The notes below the pieces were generated by a model. That model did no database searches. It was not told where the DNA came from and worked only from the letters and a program-made list of their open reading frames with translations. Below, piece by piece: positions 51,690 through 60,107 of a stretch of 64,000 nucleotides of DNA (its first letter is position 1; the number at the start of each line of letters is the position of its first letter). This DNA is from Ferrimonas balearica DSM 9799 (GTDB taxonomy: Bacteria; Pseudomonadota; Gammaproteobacteria; Enterobacterales; Shewanellaceae). The position numbers and the translations under genes were made by a program. The stretch covers positions 1,883,139 through 1,947,138 of the forward strand of contig NC_014541.1 of NCBI RefSeq assembly GCF_000148645.1. Direction: 5' to 3'.

Positions 51690-51829
51690 TGCTCTTCTCC
51701 ATGTGTTATTAGAGGTGTGACATTCATGTGCTGGTCGTCATTCTAACGGAGGAAAAGGTGAGGCGCATCAACTTCTATGCCGAGCAAAATGTGGTTGGCT
51801 AAAATTTTATCCACAGTAATTTTGGTGTT

Positions 51830-51857
51830 TTGTCCCAACCACCGCTTGGCATAGAAT
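51830..51857 (+). promoter_or_regulatory. Candidate grxD promoter
   Basis: TTGTCC (-35), a 16-base spacer and TAGAAT (-10), placed 37 bases before the grxD start codon. Four or five of six bases match consensus in each box. Confidence 0.6.
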
Positions 51858-51893
51858 GGGACCAGGTTCACAACCATAGAGACAGACGTATTC

Positions 51894-52226
51894 ATGGATA
51901 CCGTAGAAAAGATCAAAAGTCAGATCGCTGAAAACCCCATCATTCTCTATATGAAGGGTTCCCCTAAGCTGCCCAGCTGTGGCTTCTCTGCCCAGGCAGC
52001 CCAGGCGCTGATGAATTGCGGTGAGCAATTTGCCTACGTTGATATCCTGCAGAACCCCGATATCCGTGCTGAACTGCCGGCGTACGCCAACTGGCCGACT
52101 TTCCCCCAGCTGTGGGTTGAAGGTGAGCTGATCGGCGGCTGTGACATCATTATGGAGATGTTCCAGAAGGGCGAACTGCAGGCGCTGATCAAAGAAACGG
52201 CGGCGAAGAGCGCTGCGGCTGAGTAA
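51894..52226 (+). CDS. grxD: Monothiol glutaredoxin, CGFS type
   Basis: 110 residues with the CGFS active site (PKLPSCGFSAQAAQAL, Cys29), WPTFPQLWVEGELIGGCDI as the glutathione-binding cis-Pro and GG segment. Proteins of this type bind a [2Fe-2S] cluster with glutathione and BolA and pass clusters to acceptors. It is divergent from sodB, a neighbourhood also found in other gammaproteobacteria, and ends in a strong terminator. Confidence 0.97.
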   Translation: MDTVEKIKSQIAENPIILYMKGSPKLPSCGFSAQAAQALMNCGEQFAYVDILQNPDIRAELPAYANWPTFPQLWVEGELIGGCDIIMEMFQKGELQALIKETAAKSAAAE

Positions 52227-52245
52227 GACTCAGGCTCAATAAATA

Positions 52246-52271
52246 ACGGCGCCACTGGGCGCCGTTTTTTT
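52246..52271 (+). terminator. Intrinsic terminator after grxD
   Basis: Stem ACGGCGCC / GGCGCCGT with a 4-base loop and seven T residues, 20 bases after grxD. Confidence 0.92.
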
Positions 52272-52291
52272 GTGTGTTCGAACCTGGAGGT

Positions 52292-53221
52292 TCAGCCTTT
52301 GCGGTTCAGGCGAAGCGCCTGCAGGTGCAGCATCTCGGTGGCCAGGGTGGCACCTGCCAATGCGGTCAGGTCGGCGTGGTCATAGGCCGGGGAGACCTCA
52401 ACCACATCCATGCCCACAATGTTCAGGCCCTGCATGCCGCGGATGATCTTCATCGCCTTGTCGGTGGTCAGGCCGCCACACACCGGGGTGCCGGTGCCCG
52501 GAGCAAACGCCGGATCCAGGCAGTCGATGTCGAAGGTCAGGTAAACCGGCAGGTCGCCCACCCGATTGCGAATGGCCGCGACAATCTCGTCCGCGCTCAT
52601 GTCGTTGGCACGGTCCGCTTCCACCACCTGGTAACCGTGACCTTCGCGGGTGTATTCGGTACGGATGCCGATCTGGATGGAGTGCTCAGGGTCGACCAGG
52701 CCTTCGTTCGGGGCGTGGAAGAACATGGTGCCATGGTCGTATTTGCCACCGGCGTTGTAGGTGTCGGTGTGGGCATCGAAATGCACCAGCGCCATCTTGC
52801 CGTAGTGCTTGGCGTGGGCGCGCAGCAGCGGCAGGGTGATGAAGTGATCACCACCGAAGGTCAGCAGGGTTTTACCGGCGTCAATCAACTGGTCTGCGTG
52901 GGCGGTCAGGCGGGTCATCATCTGCTCGCTGTCGCCGCAATCGAACACCAGATCACCACAATCCACCATCTTCAGCTGCTCACGCAGATCGAAGTCCCAG
53001 GGCCAGCGGCAGCCTTCCCAGGCCAGGTTCACGGATGCCTTGCGCAGGGCTTCCGGACCCTGGCGTGCGCCAGAGCGACCGGTGGTGGCCAGATCAAAGG
53101 GCACACCGGTGATCACCAGGTCGGCGTCGGATTCGGCCGGGCGGAAGTTCAGCGGCTGGCGCAGAAAGCCAAACGCGTTGCTGTAGAGGGAGTAATCGGG
53201 GTGGTTGGCGAGAGTGGCCAT
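52292..53221 (-). CDS. speB: Agmatinase
   Basis: Ureohydrolase of 309 residues that hydrolyses agmatine to putrescine and urea. The dinuclear manganese site is complete: His126 (TFGGDHFIT), Asp149/His151/Asp153 ([11 protein letters not shown]) and Asp231/Asp233 ([18 protein letters not shown]). Length matches E. coli SpeB. No arginine decarboxylase gene (speA) is in the window. It converges with grxD. Confidence 0.95.
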   Translation of the reverse strand: MATLANHPDYSLYSNAFGFLRQPLNFRPAESDADLVITGVPFDLATTGRSGARQGPEALRKASVNLAWEGCRWPWDFDLREQLKMVDCGDLVFDCGDSEQMMTRLTAHADQLIDAGKTLLTFGGDHFITLPLLRAHAKHYGKMALVHFDAHTDTYNAGGKYDHGTMFFHAPNEGLVDPEHSIQIGIRTEYTREGHGYQVVEADRANDMSADEIVAAIRNRVGDLPVYLTFDIDCLDPAFAPGTGTPVCGGLTTDKAMKIIRGMQGLNIVGMDVVEVSPAYDHADLTALAGATLATEMLHLQALRLNRKG

Positions 53222-53417
53222 AATGCTCCAAGCATGAAAATGCGGGTGAGGGTTACCCGGTCAGTATCGGACAATATTTTCCTCCAGCCACGCGCAGTTG
53301 TCACTCATTTGCTGCGTCGTTCAACCCTCAGCATGGTGAGATGGCAGGGGATAGGCATTGGACAGGGGCGGGATCCGGTCATAAGTTTCATTAAAACCCG
53401 CGGACTAGTGAGGCACT

Positions 53418-54542
53418 ATGCGCTGGCTTCCCCTTGTTGCGTTGTTGATTGGCTGCAGCGCCCGAACGCCGCCGGTTCCAGAGGTGAGCGTCACCCCCCT
53501 GGCAGACCTTCGTGGCCCGATGTCCGTGGTAGAACGTTTGTCCGATGACCTCAACGAAGGCGATCAATCCGCCCTGCGCATGGCGATTCAACCAGACCAC
53601 CCCCTGGCTCAGTGGGAACCGGAGTTGCTCAACGACCCGGCCTGGCGTGAACTGGTGGACCAGTGGGTGGAGGAGCTGGTGATGCACGCCGGTACCGGTC
53701 AGTGGCAGTTTCGCCAGCTGGTGACGGTTGGCTCGGGATGGCGCGCAGAGTATCGCCTCGTTCATGAAAACTTTGCGGTGGAGTACTTCTACTTCGACAT
53801 TGGTGACGGCCCGCAAGGCCTGCGCATTGAGGATATGGGCAATCACCTGTTTCAGATGAGTCAGGTACAACTGATGGACCACCTCTACCACCAGCTGATG
53901 CGCGAGTACGGTGAAGCGGAACAACCCTTTAACCACTTCTTCTCCTACCTCCAACCCTATGGGGAAGGGGAGGTGGACAAGTCGGTGTTTGTGAAGGCCT
54001 ACCGTCAGCTGCCCAAGGAGATCCAGGCCAACTCATTGACCCGAGAACTGGTATTACGCGCTCTCAGCGGCAATGAGAGCCAGTGGTACAGCGGATTGCC
54101 CAGCAATATGGTGCATCGCCTCTATGGTGACGACTACCGCCTGATGCAGACCAACACCTGCTTGTCCGATCTTGACGCCGACTGCCGGGGCATCTTCGAA
54201 CGGTTGCCCGCCACGTTGCGCAACGATGTGGCGATGCAGACTGAGATGGGGATCCGGGCGCTGCACCGGGGTGAACTGGAGCGGGCGGGTGCCTACGCGG
54301 ATGCGGCGCTGGCGGACAGTGACGATTACCTGCCCACGTTCTGGCTCAGTCTGCAGGTGGCGCTGGGAGAGGATGACCACAGCAGTGCCATCGCCAGTCT
54401 GGACCGGCTGTCTCGCCAGTTTGATCTGCCGCTGGACAAAACCATCCTGTTCGAAGTGTATCCGGCCGCCGGTGAAAGGCTGTTGGCCTCCTCTGACTTC
54501 ACTCAGTGGGCACAACGGGTGCAGGAAGAGGAAGCCCAGTAA
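53418..54542 (+). CDS. Hypothetical lipoprotein with C-terminal TPR-like helices
   Basis: 374 residues. A short type II signal peptide (MRWLPLVALLIGC) gives a lipidated Cys13 followed by SAR. The N-terminal half is mixed alpha/beta (AEYRLVHENFAVEYFYFDIG). The C-terminal third has repeated helical pairs (EMGIRALHRGELERAGAYAD, then ADSDDYLPTFWLSLQVALGE) resembling tetratricopeptide repeats. No catalytic motif is seen. It is followed by another lipoprotein gene on the same strand, so the pair may act together at the envelope. Family not recognised. Confidence 0.7.
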   Translation: MRWLPLVALLIGCSARTPPVPEVSVTPLADLRGPMSVVERLSDDLNEGDQSALRMAIQPDHPLAQWEPELLNDPAWRELVDQWVEELVMHAGTGQWQFRQLVTVGSGWRAEYRLVHENFAVEYFYFDIGDGPQGLRIEDMGNHLFQMSQVQLMDHLYHQLMREYGEAEQPFNHFFSYLQPYGEGEVDKSVFVKAYRQLPKEIQANSLTRELVLRALSGNESQWYSGLPSNMVHRLYGDDYRLMQTNTCLSDLDADCRGIFERLPATLRNDVAMQTEMGIRALHRGELERAGAYADAALADSDDYLPTFWLSLQVALGEDDHSSAIASLDRLSRQFDLPLDKTILFEVYPAAGERLLASSDFTQWAQRVQEEEAQ

Positions 54543-54640
54543 TCCCATTTTTCATCCGACACTGTGCGCTCACCGGTCGACTTATCGCGGTGGGCGCATT
54601 ACTGTTTTTGCCAGTACTTACAACCGGATGGAGTCCCATT

Positions 54641-55309
54641 ATGAAGCGTTCCCGTTGTTCCCTGGCCGTATTGGTAACCGGGGTACTGGCCCTGACCGGC
54701 TGTGCCGGGCCGGACGGTGCCATCGAGATGGTGCCGATTGAGTCGGCACAGCCAGCGTCGCAGCCCGAACCGGTGACGTTGGTGATGGCCTGTGATTCTG
54801 TGCGTTTCCCTGCCCGTATTGAAGGGGAGACCGCCTGGCTGTTCCTGCCCGGCGAGACGGTTGCGGCCAAGCAGGTGGTGTCGGCCTCGGGGGCGCGCTA
54901 TGACGGCGAGGGCGTTACCCTGTGGCTCAAAGGGGAGGAGGGGCTGTTGATGCAGCCGGGCCAGCCCAATCAAAACTGCGTTAATGATCGTCGGGCGGCG
55001 ATATGGGAAGGGGCCAAGCTGGATGGCATGGACTTCCGGGCCGTGGGCAACGAGCCGCCGTGGGTGCTGGAGCTGTGGCCGGAGACCATCGTGCTGAAAA
55101 CCGGCTATGAGCAGGTACGTCAATCCTGGCCACGACCGGAACCGACCAACCTGGAGCGTGCCAGCCGCTTTGACCTGGCGGACGGGGTGTCCGTTCTGCT
55201 GGAGGGAAAATCCTGTGCCGATACCATGGTGGACGAACGCTACGAAACCACGGTGACGGTGACCACACCGGAGCGCACTTATCGAGGTTGCGGCAAAGCG
55301 CTGCACTGA
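54641..55309 (+). CDS. Lipoprotein with MliC-like and COG3650-like domains
   Basis: 222 residues from the ATG at 54641 (GGAG upstream). The lipobox is LTGC near residue 20. After a Pro/Gln linker, residues about 45-112 resemble the C-type lysozyme inhibitor MliC: a first Cys in VMACDSVRFPAR, SASGARYDGEGVTLWLKGEE, and a second Cys in NQNCVND. Residues about 120-222 resemble the COG3650 domain (FRAVGNEPPWVLELW, then GKSCADTMVDERYETTVTV). A protective role against lysozyme at the cell surface is plausible. Confidence 0.7.
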   Translation: MKRSRCSLAVLVTGVLALTGCAGPDGAIEMVPIESAQPASQPEPVTLVMACDSVRFPARIEGETAWLFLPGETVAAKQVVSASGARYDGEGVTLWLKGEEGLLMQPGQPNQNCVNDRRAAIWEGAKLDGMDFRAVGNEPPWVLELWPETIVLKTGYEQVRQSWPRPEPTNLERASRFDLADGVSVLLEGKSCADTMVDERYETTVTVTTPERTYRGCGKALH

Positions 55310-55326
55310 GCCTGCTCAGCAGACAC

Positions 55327-55355
55327 AAAAAAGCGCGCCCCCAGGGCGCGCTTTT
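55327..55355. terminator. Bidirectional terminator between the MliC-type gene and asnS
   Basis: Stem GCGCGCCC / GGGCGCGC with loop CCA, flanked by AAAAAA and TTTT. It serves both convergent genes. Confidence 0.9.
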
Positions 55356-55371
55356 GTTTGCGGTTACACCA

Positions 55372-56772
55372 TCAGAAGCTGGCGTTACGCGGTGAACGCG
55401 GGAAGGGGATCACGTCACGGATGTTGGTCACACCGGTCACGTAGCTCACCAGACGCTCGAAGCCCAGACCGAAACCGGCATGCGGGATGGTGCCGTAGCG
55501 ACGCAGGTCGCGGTACCAGTACATCTCTTCCTTCGGCAGACCCATCTCTTCCATACGCTGGTCGAGGATATCCAGACGCTCTTCACGCTGGGAGCCACCG
55601 ATGATCTCACCGATGCCCGGGGCCAGTACGTCCATGGCGGCAACGGTTTTACCGTCGTCGTTCAGGCGCATGTAGAAAGCTTTGATGTCTTTCGGGTAGT
55701 TCTTCACGACGACCGGCGCCTTGAAGTGCTCTTCAGCCAGGAAGCGCTCGTGCTCGGAAGCCAGATCGATGCCCCACTCAACCGGGAACTCGAACGTCTT
55801 ACCGCAGTTTTTCAGGATCTCAATGGCGTCGGTGTAATCCACTTGGGCGAAGTCGGCTTCAACGAAGGACTTCAGACGGGTGATCACCTCTTTGTTGACA
55901 CGCTGTTCGAAGAACTGCAGGTCATCCATGCGCTCATCCAGCACCGCGCGGAAGCAGTACTTCAGCATCGCTTCGGCCAGTTTGGCGTTGTCTTCCAGAT
56001 CGGCAAACGCCACTTCCGGCTCCACCATCCAGAACTCCGCCAGGTGGCGGGAGGTGTTGGAGTTTTCAGCGCGGAAGGTCGGGCCGAAGGTGTACACCTT
56101 GCTCATGGCACAGGCGTAGGTTTCAGCGTTGAGCTGGCCGGATACGGTCAGGAAGGTCTCTTTGCCGAAGAAATCCTGGTCGTAATCCACCTCACCGTTT
56201 TCCAGGCGTGGCAGGTTGTTCATGTCCAGGGTGGAGACGCGGAACATCTCACCAGCGCCTTCACAGTCAGAGGCGGTCAGAATCGGGGTTGAAACCCAGA
56301 TGAAGCCCTGCTCGTGGTAGAAGCGGTGAATTGCCTGGGACAGGCAGTTACGAACGCGCATCACGGCACCGGTAATGTTGGTGCGGGGACGCAGGTGAGC
56401 CACTTCACGCAGGTATTCGATGGAGTGGCGCTTGGCCGCCATCGGGTAGGTGTCCGGGTCTTCAACCCAGCCCACCACCTTCACGTTGGTGACTTTCATT
56501 TCGAACTGCTGGCCCTGGCCGGGGGACTCCACCACTTCACCGGTCATCTCAACGGAGCAACCAGCGGTCAGGCGGAGGATCTCATTCTCGTAATTCGGCA
56601 GATTATTGGGCGCTACGCCCTGGATCGGATCAAAACAGGAGCCGTCATATACAGCCAGGAAAGAGATGCCTGCTTTGGAGTCACGACGGGTGCGGATCCA
56701 ACCGCGCACCGTGACTTCGCTGCCGACAGCGTGATCGCCTTTGAGGACGTCCGCAATGGTTGCCAGGGTCAT
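55372..56772 (-). CDS. asnS: Asparagine-tRNA ligase
   Basis: Class IIb aminoacyl-tRNA synthetase of 466 residues from the ATG at 56772, the E. coli length; a TTG six codons upstream is not favoured. The N-terminal OB fold ([20 protein letters not shown]) binds the anticodon. The class II core includes [39 protein letters not shown] (motif 2) and [15 protein letters not shown] (motif 3). It charges tRNA-Asn in the cytosol. Confidence 0.98.
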   Translation of the reverse strand: MTLATIADVLKGDHAVGSEVTVRGWIRTRRDSKAGISFLAVYDGSCFDPIQGVAPNNLPNYENEILRLTAGCSVEMTGEVVESPGQGQQFEMKVTNVKVVGWVEDPDTYPMAAKRHSIEYLREVAHLRPRTNITGAVMRVRNCLSQAIHRFYHEQGFIWVSTPILTASDCEGAGEMFRVSTLDMNNLPRLENGEVDYDQDFFGKETFLTVSGQLNAETYACAMSKVYTFGPTFRAENSNTSRHLAEFWMVEPEVAFADLEDNAKLAEAMLKYCFRAVLDERMDDLQFFEQRVNKEVITRLKSFVEADFAQVDYTDAIEILKNCGKTFEFPVEWGIDLASEHERFLAEEHFKAPVVVKNYPKDIKAFYMRLNDDGKTVAAMDVLAPGIGEIIGGSQREERLDILDQRMEEMGLPKEEMYWYRDLRRYGTIPHAGFGLGFERLVSYVTGVTNIRDVIPFPRSPRNASF

Positions 56773-56873
56773 ACTCGAAAAGTTCTCCAACGAGTCGTTT
56801 ACTAAAGGGTTTCCCGGCGTGGCGCCGGACAGGACATCTTACCTTGAAACGCCAGTTTCTCAAGGCCCAATTA

Positions 56874-57503
56874 TCAAGGGCCGAACGGGGATTCAGCGTA
56901 ACCCAGGTGGCGAACTAACTGTTCAATCATAGCCGCTGTCGCGCCCCAGACATGATGGGGCATAAAGTAGACACCCTGGATGCCGTTGGGACGGCGTACC
57001 GGCAGGCGCCAGCGGCCTCTGGCATCGAGAAAATCGGTCAGAGGGGCGTGAAACAGGCGGGCGACCTCCCGCTCCGACAACACCGGACGGAAAGGCTCGG
57101 TGATCAGGCCTACCTGGGGGAACACCCGAAACCGGCTGATGGTATGGAACACCGGCAATTCACCCACCCGCAAAACCTGCTCCGGTGGCAGTCCGATCTC
57201 CTCCCAGGATTCGCGCAGGGCGGTGTGCCACGGGCTGGCGTCACCGGCGTCCATTTTGCCGCCGGGAAAAGCGATCTGGCCGGCGTGGGTGGGCATATGG
57301 GCGGTGCGCTCGGTCAGCAGCAGCTGCAACTGGCCGTCAATCTCCTGCAGCGCAATCAGTACCGCGGCGTCACGCAGCTTCGGGTGGTTGGCCATAACGC
57401 TTTTGAGGGGATCCTCCCCATCGCTGCCAGGCTGAAGCTGGAAGCGAAGCATAAATTCCGTGGTGTCCATGGGGTCTCGGGCTGGTGATGATGTTTCCAG
57501 CAT
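56874..57503 (-). CDS. nudL: Nudix hydrolase, CoA pyrophosphatase type
   Basis: 209 residues from 57503 (a second ATG at 57470 would give 198; neither has a strong ribosome site). The Nudix box is AFPGGKMDAGD followed by ALRESWEEIGL, in the variant typical of the UPF0035/NudL group. MPTHAGQIAFPGG precedes it. LLLTERTAHMPTH and the C-terminal IQGVYFMPHHVWGATAAMIE fit. Members hydrolyse CoA or acyl-CoA to phosphopantetheine and ADP; this activity is inferred. Confidence 0.88.
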   Translation of the reverse strand: MLETSSPARDPMDTTEFMLRFQLQPGSDGEDPLKSVMANHPKLRDAAVLIALQEIDGQLQLLLTERTAHMPTHAGQIAFPGGKMDAGDASPWHTALRESWEEIGLPPEQVLRVGELPVFHTISRFRVFPQVGLITEPFRPVLSEREVARLFHAPLTDFLDARGRWRLPVRRPNGIQGVYFMPHHVWGATAAMIEQLVRHLGYAESPFGP

Positions 57504-57542
57504 GCCAGATGATGGCGTGGCTGCGAAGCCCGTCCGTCCGGG

Positions 57543-57905
57543 TCAGGGTTGGCTGGCGCGGTATTGCTGCAACTTGCGTTTCAGCCAGTCGGCGCTGGGT
57601 TCAACGGGCTGTTGCGGGCACTGGATCTGGTAGTCACGACCGGTGAAGCTGCTTTCGCTGGCGGCGTGTTCGATAAAGGCTTCCGCGTCCAGGGTATGGC
57701 CTTTACCCAGGATATAGCGGTACTTGCGCTCAATATGGGCGCGCGCATCTTCGCCGTCGTAGGCTTTGCCATTGCGTACAAACTGGCAGGGGGATTGCTC
57801 AACCTGGCTGAGCAGGTATTGGATGGCCGCTTCCTCGGCCGGATCGGTTTCGGCGCGCAAAGGCAGGGCAAACAGCAACAACAGGGCAAAACCGCTCAGG
57901 CGCAT
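57543..57905 (-). CDS. DUF5329 family (YfeK-like) exported protein
   Basis: 120 residues from the ATG at 57905 (GAGG upstream). A signal peptide (MRLSGFALLLLFALPLRA) is cleaved near AET. The mature part has EAAIQYLLSQVEQSPCQFVRNG, then a segment (ARAHIERKYRYI) and a second Cys near QIQCPQQP, so one disulfide is likely. This resembles E. coli YfeK (DUF5329), whose function is unknown. Convergence and spacing suggest an independent unit. Confidence 0.75.
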   Translation of the reverse strand: MRLSGFALLLLFALPLRAETDPAEEAAIQYLLSQVEQSPCQFVRNGKAYDGEDARAHIERKYRYILGKGHTLDAEAFIEHAASESSFTGRDYQIQCPQQPVEPSADWLKRKLQQYRASQP

Positions 57906-58140
57906 GGGGCGTACCTCGCTGCAATATCGGGCTTCCATGGTGCCTCAGAGTACGCAGGGGATCCAGTGCTGACAGAGCCTGTCGCACGGCGGTTCAGGAA
58001 TCTGAAAGCGGCCCGGAAAAGGCGTCATTCGATAGGCAGCAGCTCTGTGTTTTGGCGTTCACAATACGGCATCCTCCTGACGGGGGAAATCCGGTTGAAG
58101 TGCGTTGGCCCAGATGCACGCTGTCCTGGTGCAGAGTGCC

Positions 58141-58146
58141 TATAAT
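58141..58146 (+). promoter_or_regulatory. Candidate -10 box upstream of the DUF406 gene
   Basis: A perfect TATAAT lies 34 bases before the DUF406 start codon. The best -35 (CTGTCC, 58121-58126) is 14 bases away and weak, so this is only a candidate. Confidence 0.4.
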
Positions 58147-58179
58147 CCATCGGTAGTGTGGCCAGTCGGGAGAGCCAGA

Positions 58180-58455
58180 ATGGAAAACGTGACCAAGAAC
58201 GCCACGATCGACAGCAATGACGGTTTTGTTGAAGTGGACAGCGTGATTGATGAGACGGATGCGATCATGGCATTGGTGATTGAAGCGCCTAATGAATCCA
58301 CTGCCCGAGCTCAGTTCCAACTGTTATTGGACCAGGCTCAGGGCCAGATCTCCGGCGTGACCGGGCAGGCTCAGTGGCAGGCCGGGCGGTTGGACGGCAC
58401 CCTGCATTTTCCCAGTGCGGCACAGAGGTTGGCGTTTGAGATGGGGCTGCGTTAA
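58180..58455 (+). CDS. DUF406 (YfcZ/YiiS-like) small protein
   Basis: 91 residues from the ATG at 58180 (GGGAG upstream). A short acidic N-terminus leads into STARAQFQLLLDQAQGQISG and ends in the family's typical AQRLAFEMGLR, equivalent to the IFQLGLR ending of E. coli YfcZ. Function unknown. The last 35 codons and stop lie inside the left copy of the 173-bp duplication (58351-58523). In the ancestral arrangement this gene would have converged on apbE with overlapping stop codons, as the right copy still shows. Confidence 0.8.
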   Translation: MENVTKNATIDSNDGFVEVDSVIDETDAIMALVIEAPNESTARAQFQLLLDQAQGQISGVTGQAQWQAGRLDGTLHFPSAAQRLAFEMGLR

Positions 58456-58523
58456 GGCGTAATCCAGTAGCGGACACCTTGCGCCTGGATAAAGGCTTCC
58501 GCATCGGCGCCGTGCAGCAGCGC
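58351..58523 (+). repeat. Left copy of a 173-bp direct repeat flanking the island
   Basis: Aligns without gaps to 60108-60280 (offset 1757), with about 11 mismatches by eye (about 94% identity). Ten of them fall in the first 80 or so bases, inside the DUF406 coding part. The last 90 bases differ at one position. The repeat spans the DUF406 3' end and the 3' end of apbE. Confidence 0.92.
58452..58523 (-). pseudogene. Truncated duplicate of the apbE 3' end
   Basis: On the minus strand these bases encode the last residues of ApbE (…ADAEAFIQAQGVRYWITP and stop), nearly identical to the intact gene at 60209-61093. The upstream part is missing. It is a by-product of the junction duplication and should not be expressed as a gene. 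Confidence 0.88.
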
Positions 58524-58803
58524 AGGCCTGACTTGGACAAGAGTTGATAAAGCTCGTGTGGGTGTATAGGCAGCGAAGTACGGATCATATCAAGGCGCGA
58601 AGCAAACAAAGCCTTCATCACGATTCCGGATATATGTCAGCATGCCGCCCTCCATCAACATGAGTTGTATTTTTGATGGTGTCCATATATGTCCAATTGG
58701 TCCCTGGATCATCAAGAATGCCCCCGCCTGCTCACTTAGCTTTCAATTCCTCGCTTCGATTACAGTAGATTGAGAACTGAGACATAACAACTGGAGATAT
58801 ATC
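58524..58803. other. Left end of the island, no supported gene
   Basis: A 280-base stretch before the first peptide gene. A minus-strand frame (up to 58621) runs into the apbE fragment but is not credible as a gene. At 58678-58690 GTGTCCATATATG recalls the TGTCCAATAT sequence at 59495, a possible trace of an IS end. The promoter of the peptide genes should lie in 58735-58795; I could not place boxes with confidence. Confidence 0.45.
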
Positions 58804-58944
58804 ATGAGACAGCTTAGAGAGCATGAGGTACTTACAGTTTCCGGAGGCCTCCCGTTTGCAGCAATGGCATTGATTCATCTCGCTGGAATGGCCGCTAACG
58901 CTTACGGTTGGTATGACTATGCAAAAAATAGAAGCGAACAGTAG
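58804..58944 (+). CDS. Double-glycine leader microcin/bacteriocin-like precursor, peptide 1
   Basis: 46 codons, ATG at 58804 with GGAG eight bases ahead, TAG at 58942. The leader MRQLREHEVLTVSGG has the class II microcin pattern: MR-x-L, Leu at -12, Glu at -8, Val at -4 and Gly-Gly at -2/-1. Processing would leave a 31-residue core, hydrophobic in its first half (LPFAAMALIHLAGMAANAYG) with small-residue spacing suited to helix packing, then aromatic WYDY and a polar tail. It is paired with a second precursor 11 bases downstream. Export would need a peptidase-containing ABC transporter; none is in the window. Confidence 0.8.
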   Translation: MRQLREHEVLTVSGGLPFAAMALIHLAGMAANAYGWYDYAKNRSEQ

Positions 58945-58955
58945 GATATTATCAT

Positions 58956-59105
58956 ATGAGAGAATTAACAAAAAACGAGATTAGCAACGTACATGGCGGG
59001 TTTTGGGCTAGATTAGCAAGCTATCTAAAGTCAGCCGTCAGCCTCTCAGGACACGGAGAGTGGATATACAATGGTGGACAGGACCGCACTATGAATAAGC
59101 TATGA
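58956..59105 (+). CDS. Double-glycine leader microcin/bacteriocin-like precursor, peptide 2
   Basis: 49 codons, ATG at 58956 with AGGA upstream, TGA at 59103. The leader MRELTKNEISNVHGG is the same length as in peptide 1 and shares Leu -12, Glu -8, Val -4 and Gly-Gly. The 34-residue core begins FWARLASYLKSAVSLSG, a cationic amphipathic helix-like stretch, then HGEWIYNGG and a short charged tail. Close spacing to peptide 1 suggests a two-peptide (class IIb-like) system. Alternatives are a signalling peptide pair, or two independent one-peptide toxins. Confidence 0.82.
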   Translation: MRELTKNEISNVHGGFWARLASYLKSAVSLSGHGEWIYNGGQDRTMNKL

Positions 59106-59165
59106 GAAGTTTATTTTCTTATTGCCAAAAATATATTAATTTATGTGACTGAAAGGTAAGTTGAG

Positions 59166-59327
59166 ATGGAGTCTCTGTTTGTTGGACTGGTTAGATTCAT
59201 CCTAGAGATTCCATTTCTCTCAGCGGTGATAAGCTCCTTGCAGGAAAATAAAGAGAAAGAAGGTTGTGACAAAGGCAATAATGACCACTATCAATCCACA
59301 TCGGTTGAGGAACAAGATACGAATTAG
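59166..59327 (+). CDS. Small membrane protein, candidate immunity protein
   Basis: 53 codons, ATG at 59166, TAG at 59325. The N-terminal hydrophobic segment (ESLFVGLVRFILEIPFLSAV, about residues 2-24) is followed by a charged, Asp/Glu/Lys/Asn-rich tail with one Cys. No GG leader. Small one-helix membrane proteins next to bacteriocin genes are typical immunity proteins, so this is the natural candidate, but only position and topology support it. The ribosome site (GGTAAGTTGAG) is moderate. It could instead be non-coding drift. Confidence 0.55.
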   Translation: MESLFVGLVRFILEIPFLSAVISSLQENKEKEGCDKGNNDHYQSTSVEEQDTN

Positions 59328-59469
59328 AAGGGCGAACGATTTTAACCAGCGCCGTTACTGCTTTACTTAAAGCCAAATTAAACTAGAGAATTCTATTGTG
59401 GAGTCCATTTCCAATCTTAATTAACTCGAAATTTCGTCAATTCAGATTAGGACGCGTGTAGGTTGTTTG

Positions 59470-60107
59470 TTAGTTACTAACAGTAACCCTGGGGTGTCCA
59501 ATATCCAGCCCCGCCGAAGCTTTTTGTGTGGTCAGGACCCTCATACCAGCAAAAGCTATGAACTGTAGTGGGCAATTAAATACGGAGACTTGTTTTGACC
59601 GATTCTCGGCTTCCGCAGGCGGCACCGCATCGTTATGTTGATGGGGACGCTGCTTGTTGTAGTAATCCATCAGGTGGGCGGTGATGTCCCGTATGGCTTC
59701 ACGAGCGCTCATATACACCCAGTTGATGGGATCCATTCTGTTTTTAAGCTCCGGAATCACCTCTCCATAAGGGCATTACCTGCAGTTTCCACACTGGCTC
59801 ATGCTCTGTGTTGTTCTGTATCGCCAGGAACGCTGCCTGAACTTTCGATTGGCATATTGGCTGCCTTGGTCTTAGTGGAGCATCACTCCTGTTGGACAAC
59901 CTCGCTGCTGATAGGCCATATCAAGCACTTTAACCGCCAAGTCAGTATAGGGCTTTTCTGATATAGCCCAGCCCACGGTTCGACACGTATGAAGGTCGAT
60001 CACCTCAGCCAAGTAAGGCCAACGACCACCGGCTCAGATATAGGTGATGTCGCCGCACAAAACCAGGTTGGCCTCAGTTACATCGAATTCTGAATCGCCC
60101 TCAGTTT
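59470..60107 (-). pseudogene. IS3-family transposase remnant
   Basis: Read on the minus strand this is the C-terminal half of an IS3-family OrfB with DDE motifs decayed. ANLVLCGDITYI is followed by a stop, then WPYLAEVIDLHTCRTVGWAIS, then LH, stop, DQGSQYAN, a damaged GNC motif, FRSLKTEWIPSTG in another frame, and finally MSAREAIRDITAHLMDYYNK and RPHQHNDAVPPAEAE. At least three stops and one or more frameshifts are present. The 5' part is missing where the right repeat begins. A possible IS end (TGTCCAATATCCAGCCCC) is at 59495-59512. Confidence 0.88.

Larger units (their letters stand above)
58524..60107. mobile_element. AT-rich acquired island with microcin-like genes and IS remnant
   Basis: A 1.58-kb insert between two copies of the DUF406/apbE junction. 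Its base composition is visibly more AT-rich than the flanks. It carries two double-glycine leader peptide genes, a possible immunity gene and a decayed IS3-family transposase. No integrase, intact transposase or exporter is present. The flanking repeats suggest entry by homologous (Campbell-type) recombination of a molecule carrying the junction from a related strain, or a tandem duplication followed by insertion and deletion. Confidence 0.75.

Noticed and set aside
58289-58621. 110-codon minus-strand frame over DUF406 and the left island edge
   Set aside because: It reads across the repeat boundary, partly antisense to DUF406; the apbE fragment in this region is in another frame.
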